A stretch of 47,768 nucleotides of DNA, from contig JAXHUH010000254.1 of NCBI GenBank assembly GCA_034211175.1, positions 1 through 47,768 of the forward strand, written 5' to 3'. This DNA comes from JAXHUH01 sp034211175 (GTDB lineage: Bacteria > Actinomycetota > Acidimicrobiia > Acidimicrobiales > CAIXPF01). The translations under genes and the position numbers were made by a program. The notes beneath the pieces were generated by a model, which saw only the letters and a list, made by a program, of their open reading frames with translations, had not been told where the DNA came from and searched no databases. Of this stretch, positions 44,936 through 47,768 are shown piece after piece (the first letter of the stretch is position 1; each line of letters starts with the position of its first letter).

Positions 44936-44990
44936 CCCGTTCTGGCTACCACCCCGACCACCCCGTGGCCGGGGTGGTAGCCAGAACGGG
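44936..44990. terminator. Strong hairpin with perfect 21-bp arms
   Basis: Arms at 44936-44956 and 44970-44990 are exact reverse complements; the left begins CCCGTTCTGGCTACCACCCC. The 13-base loop itself can pair (CCAC...GTGG). It lies 43 bases after the pucR stop and before the kinase gene. No T-tract. It shares GTTCTGG/CCAGAAC-type outer arms with the palindrome at 6760-6801. Confidence 0.85.
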
Positions 44991-45157
44991 TTGGTCGGGA
45001 GTGGTGACAGCGGCGGGTGGCGAACTGCCGTCATTGTGTGGTGGGGCGATGTATCTTCGGCGCGTCCGCGGACTCTGCAGTTGTCCGGAGGGCCGCCGCC
45101 GAGCTGACCGACGCCGCCGAACACGTCGGGCCAGTGGCTCTCCTTGGAGGGCAGAGC

Positions 45158-47768
45158 ATGACCGACGTCGTCGCGTCGCTGGGAATCGAGGGCTACTCCG
45201 CGCCGGTCGAGATCGGGCGCGGCGACCACGGGATCGTCTACCGGGCCCGTGACGACGTGCACGGGCACGACGTCGCCATCAAGGTCATCACCGGGCCCCT
45301 CGACGACGAGGGGCGGCGCCGCTTCGACCGCGAGCGCCGGACGATGGGGGCGCTGGGATCCCACCCGCACATCGTCACCGTCCACGCATCGGGCTACACC
45401 GGCGCCGGCGAGCCGTACGTCGCGATGGAGCTGGCCACCGGCGGGTCGCTCGACGACGTGCTCGCCGAGCGGGGCCCGCTCGCCTGGCCCGAGGCCGTGG
45501 CGATCACCGCTGACCTCGCCGACGCGGTCGACGTCGCCCACGACGCCGGGGTGCTCCACCGCGACATCAAGCCGGCGAACATCCTGATCTCCGACCGGGG
45601 CGCGCCGAAGCTCGGCGACTTCGCCACCGCGTCGGTGACCGGGCGCGCCCACGGCCCCCGCGGGCGGTCGACCGCCGATGCCCACGTCGCGCCGGAGCTG
45701 CTCGAGGGCGAGGGACCGTCGCCGTCGTCCGACGTCTACGCCCTCGGCTCCACGCTGTTCACCCTGCTCACCGGCACCCCGGCGATTGCCGGCGCGTCGG
45801 GGCATGTCACGCGGGTCCACGCCGAGGCCGTTCCCGATCTGCGGCCGGCGGGTGTGCCCGACGAGCTGTGCCGCGAGATCGAGCGGGCGATGGCGACGTC
45901 GCCGGTGCAGCGCCACCCCAGCGCCAGCGCGCTCGCAGCGGCCCTGCGCGCCCTGCCCGAGCCGGCCGGACCGGTGGCCCCGCTGGTGCGCCCTGCGCCA
46001 TTGCCGACGACGGTCGGCGGGGTCGCGGCCGCACGTCCCGGCGCTGCGGGCGCACCGGTCGACGCCGTGGTGCGGCCCTCGACGCCGGTGGTCGCGGGTC
46101 CCCGTACCTCGACCGCGGCGCCGAACCGGGACAGCGACGCCATGGCCCCGGCCTCGATGCTCGCTCCCGTCGATGCCGCCGCTCCCCTCGATGCCGCCGT
46201 GGCCCGCGTGCGGGTGCCGCTGGCGCCGTCCCGGGAGGCCGTCGGCGGCGTGGCGGCGCCGTCGATCACGGTCACGCCCGCCGTGGCCCCTCCGCCCCGT
46301 CCGGCGGCACCGTCGAACGACCCGTCCGCCGCGGTCGGGCGCGACGTCCTCGACGGTCGGCGTCGGGCGCGTGAGGCCGCCGTCGATGCCGCGACCGCGT
46401 CGCGACGCGTGGTCGACGATCCCGTCCCGGTCCCGAGGGCGGAGCGGCGGCGTCGCCGCCGGCGGCTCGTCCCCGCCCTGCTCGTCGGTGCCGCGGGGAT
46501 CGCCGGCTTCGTGGTCGCCGGGGACCGGATGACCAACCGCGAGGACCTCCGCACGCCGGCGAACGCCGTCGAACAGGACGCACTCGACACGTCCGGCCCG
46601 CCGCGTGCGCCCACGGTGAGCACCGACTGCCCGGCCGAGATCGAGCTCGACGTGCGCGTCGAGTGCTCGATCGTGCTCAACGGGACCTCGGGTGGTGTGT
46701 GGGAGCTGCCGGGCTTCCTCGACGGCCGCGCCGACCTGGAGGAGGGGCCCAACCCGATCACCGTCCGCGCCGACGCGCCGGGATCGGTCGGCATGACCTA
46801 CGTGCTGACCGCGACGGTGACGAGGCGGACGGGCGGCGACGTCACCCTCGAGCACAGCTTCACGGTCGTCGCTCCGCCGGGATGGACGGGGCCCGGCATC
46901 GGGGCGACGGAGACGGACGACGATCCCGGGTCGGGTGAGACCGCTGAGGGTGCCTCGCCGGCTCCACGATCCGGCGGGCCGGCCTCGACGCGACCCCCGG
47001 CGACGGCGGCGTCGAGCGCCCGGCAGTCGAGCCCGCCGCCGGGTGAACCGTCGTCCACGTCCGGGAGACCGGGCGCGGCCGTCGCGGCCCCGGAGCTCGC
47101 CGTCGACTGCCCGGTCGAGGTGCCGCTCGGCGACGTCGGGCAGTGCACGGTCATGGCACGTGGCGCCCGTTCCGGTGCGTGGCGGGCCGACGGGCTCGCC
47201 GCCGACGGTGGGGCGGTCGACGTCGCCCTCGGCACCGCCGCGTTCGAGGTCGTCCCCGTCGACGCCGGCCTGGTCGGTCGGCCCGTCACGGTCCGGGTCA
47301 CGGCCGCGGGTGACGGCGGCACGTCCGACGCCTCGGCCACCTTCACCGTGGTCGAGGGTGCGCCGCCGGCGGTGTCGTTCGAAGGCTGCCCGGCCGAGAT
47401 CCCCCTCGGTACCCGGGTCGAGTGCGAGGTCGTGGCCGAGCGGGCGCTCGCCGGGACGTGGACCCTCCCCGGGTTCTTCGCCGGGGAGGAGGTGCTCGAG
47501 CTCGTCGGTGGCCGGGCCGGCATCTACGTGCTCCCCGTGGCCGAATCGGCGGTCGGCTCGACCTACGAGATCACGGCGACCGCGACCGGGGCCGTTCCCG
47601 GGGTCGCCACCGCCCGCCACGAGTTCACGGTCACGGCCGCCGGCTCCGCCAGCCCCGGTGGCACCGCAGACCCCGACGGTCCCGGAACCACCGACGCCCC
47701 GGGTGGGACGGACGCCCCGGGTGGGACCGACGCCCCGGGTGGGACCGACAGCACCGGCGGCACCGAGG
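45158..47768 (+). CDS. Transmembrane Ser/Thr protein kinase with three extracytoplasmic repeats (partial, runs off the window)
   Basis: Translated directly from ATG 45158 (RBS GGAGG 45145-45149); open for 870 codons to the window end. Kinase domain about 13-270: loop IGRGDHGIVYRA, Lys K42 in VAIKV, catalytic HRDIKPANIL (D136), magnesium motif D154-F-A instead of DFG, and VAPELL for APE. A Pro/Ala-rich juxtamembrane linker, RRRRRR, and a single helix (about 437-457) follow. Outside are three related modules of about 80 residues starting at C491 (CPAEIELD), C651 (CPVEVPLG) and C744 (CPAEIPLG), each with a second Cys about 12 residues later (VEC/GQC) and ending FTVV or FTVT. A Gly/Thr-rich tail contains DAPGGT repeats. 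Neighbouring targets cannot be inferred. Confidence 0.92.
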   Translation, partial: MTDVVASLGIEGYSAPVEIGRGDHGIVYRARDDVHGHDVAIKVITGPLDDEGRRRFDRERRTMGALGSHPHIVTVHASGYTGAGEPYVAMELATGGSLDDVLAERGPLAWPEAVAITADLADAVDVAHDAGVLHRDIKPANILISDRGAPKLGDFATASVTGRAHGPRGRSTADAHVAPELLEGEGPSPSSDVYALGSTLFTLLTGTPAIAGASGHVTRVHAEAVPDLRPAGVPDELCREIERAMATSPVQRHPSASALAAALRALPEPAGPVAPLVRPAPLPTTVGGVAAARPGAAGAPVDAVVRPSTPVVAGPRTSTAAPNRDSDAMAPASMLAPVDAAAPLDAAVARVRVPLAPSREAVGGVAAPSITVTPAVAPPPRPAAPSNDPSAAVGRDVLDGRRRAREAAVDAATASRRVVDDPVPVPRAERRRRRRRLVPALLVGAAGIAGFVVAGDRMTNREDLRTPANAVEQDALDTSGPPRAPTVSTDCPAEIELDVRVECSIVLNGTSGGVWELPGFLDGRADLEEGPNPITVRADAPGSVGMTYVLTATVTRRTGGDVTLEHSFTVVAPPGWTGPGIGATETDDDPGSGETAEGASPAPRSGGPASTRPPATAASSARQSSPPPGEPSSTSGRPGAAVAAPELAVDCPVEVPLGDVGQCTVMARGARSGAWRADGLAADGGAVDVALGTAAFEVVPVDAGLVGRPVTVRVTAAGDGGTSDASATFTVVEGAPPAVSFEGCPAEIPLGTRVECEVVAERALAGTWTLPGFFAGEEVLELVGGRAGIYVLPVAESAVGSTYEITATATGAVPGVATARHEFTVTAAGSASPGGTADPDGPGTTDAPGGTDAPGGTDAPGGTDSTGGTE
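47690..47743 (+). repeat. Three tandem 18-bp repeats inside the kinase gene
   Basis: Units 47690-47707, 47708-47725 and 47726-47743 (AC[CG]GACGCCCCGGGTGGG) encode TDAPGG three times; a decayed continuation reads TDSTGGTE to the window edge. The array may extend beyond the window. Confidence 0.9.

Noticed and set aside
44885..47620. Long minus-strand open frame of about 900 codons opposite the kinase gene
   Set aside because: It is a codon-position shadow: low-complexity Arg/Gly/Asp-rich translation without motifs, while the plus strand encodes a clear kinase with RBS.

Overview
The window is very GC-rich (by eye above 70%), tightly packed, and rich in GTG starts and ATGA/GTGA gene overlaps. 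That, with a PucR regulator, CoxS/M/L-type molybdenum hydroxylase genes, DUF35-thiolase pairs, a Ser/Thr kinase with an extracytoplasmic sensor and TPR-type NB-ARC regulators, points to a high-GC actinobacterium. Class Acidimicrobiia is my best guess, but this is inference, since no rRNA or tRNA is visible. There is no phage, plasmid, IS element or CRISPR signal; it reads as ordinary chromosome.

Left part (1-7.4 kb): a frameshifted ECF sigma factor with a membrane-anchored Asp-box (BNR) anti-sigma-like protein; a two-TM membrane protein whose stop codon lies inside a tandem 28-bp repeat; a DUF35 + thiolase pair; a secreted family VIII esterase / class C beta-lactamase-like protein; and a thioredoxin-fold protein.

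Second part (7.4-17.7 kb): a complete NMT1/THI5-type ABC importer (permease, ATPase, permease, lipoprotein) whose genes are chained by 4-bp overlaps and include two tiny coupled ORFs; an NmrA-like reductase; small proteins, a SnoaL-like protein and a GNAT acetyltransferase; then a second importer of the PF04392 (TrpXYZ-like) type.

Third part (17.8-30.1 kb): a frameshifted NB-ARC/TPR regulator, then a duplicated, apparently undescribed module. Two small soluble paralogs (20745-21176 and 27157-27534, + strand) each face, tail to tail, members of a four-member family of polytopic membrane proteins with an extracytoplasmic propeller-like domain (21248-26720, three genes; 27642-30119, one gene).

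Fourth part (30.2-44.9 kb): a nine-gene minus-strand operon encoding carbamate kinase, three homologs of the E. coli oxamate (oxalurate) carbamoyltransferase subunits (DUF2877/AllH, FdrA/AllF, DUF1116/AllG), a three-subunit xanthine-dehydrogenase-family molybdenum hydroxylase, and an ATP-dependent HyuA/HyuB hydantoinase. A divergent PucR activator gene sits next to it. Together they suggest hydroxylation of an N-heterocycle, ATP-driven ring opening to an N-carbamoyl compound, phosphorolysis to carbamoyl phosphate, and ATP recovery by carbamate kinase. The substrate is unknown.

The right edge (45158 onward) is the first 870 residues of a transmembrane Ser/Thr kinase with three extracytoplasmic repeats; it continues past the window.
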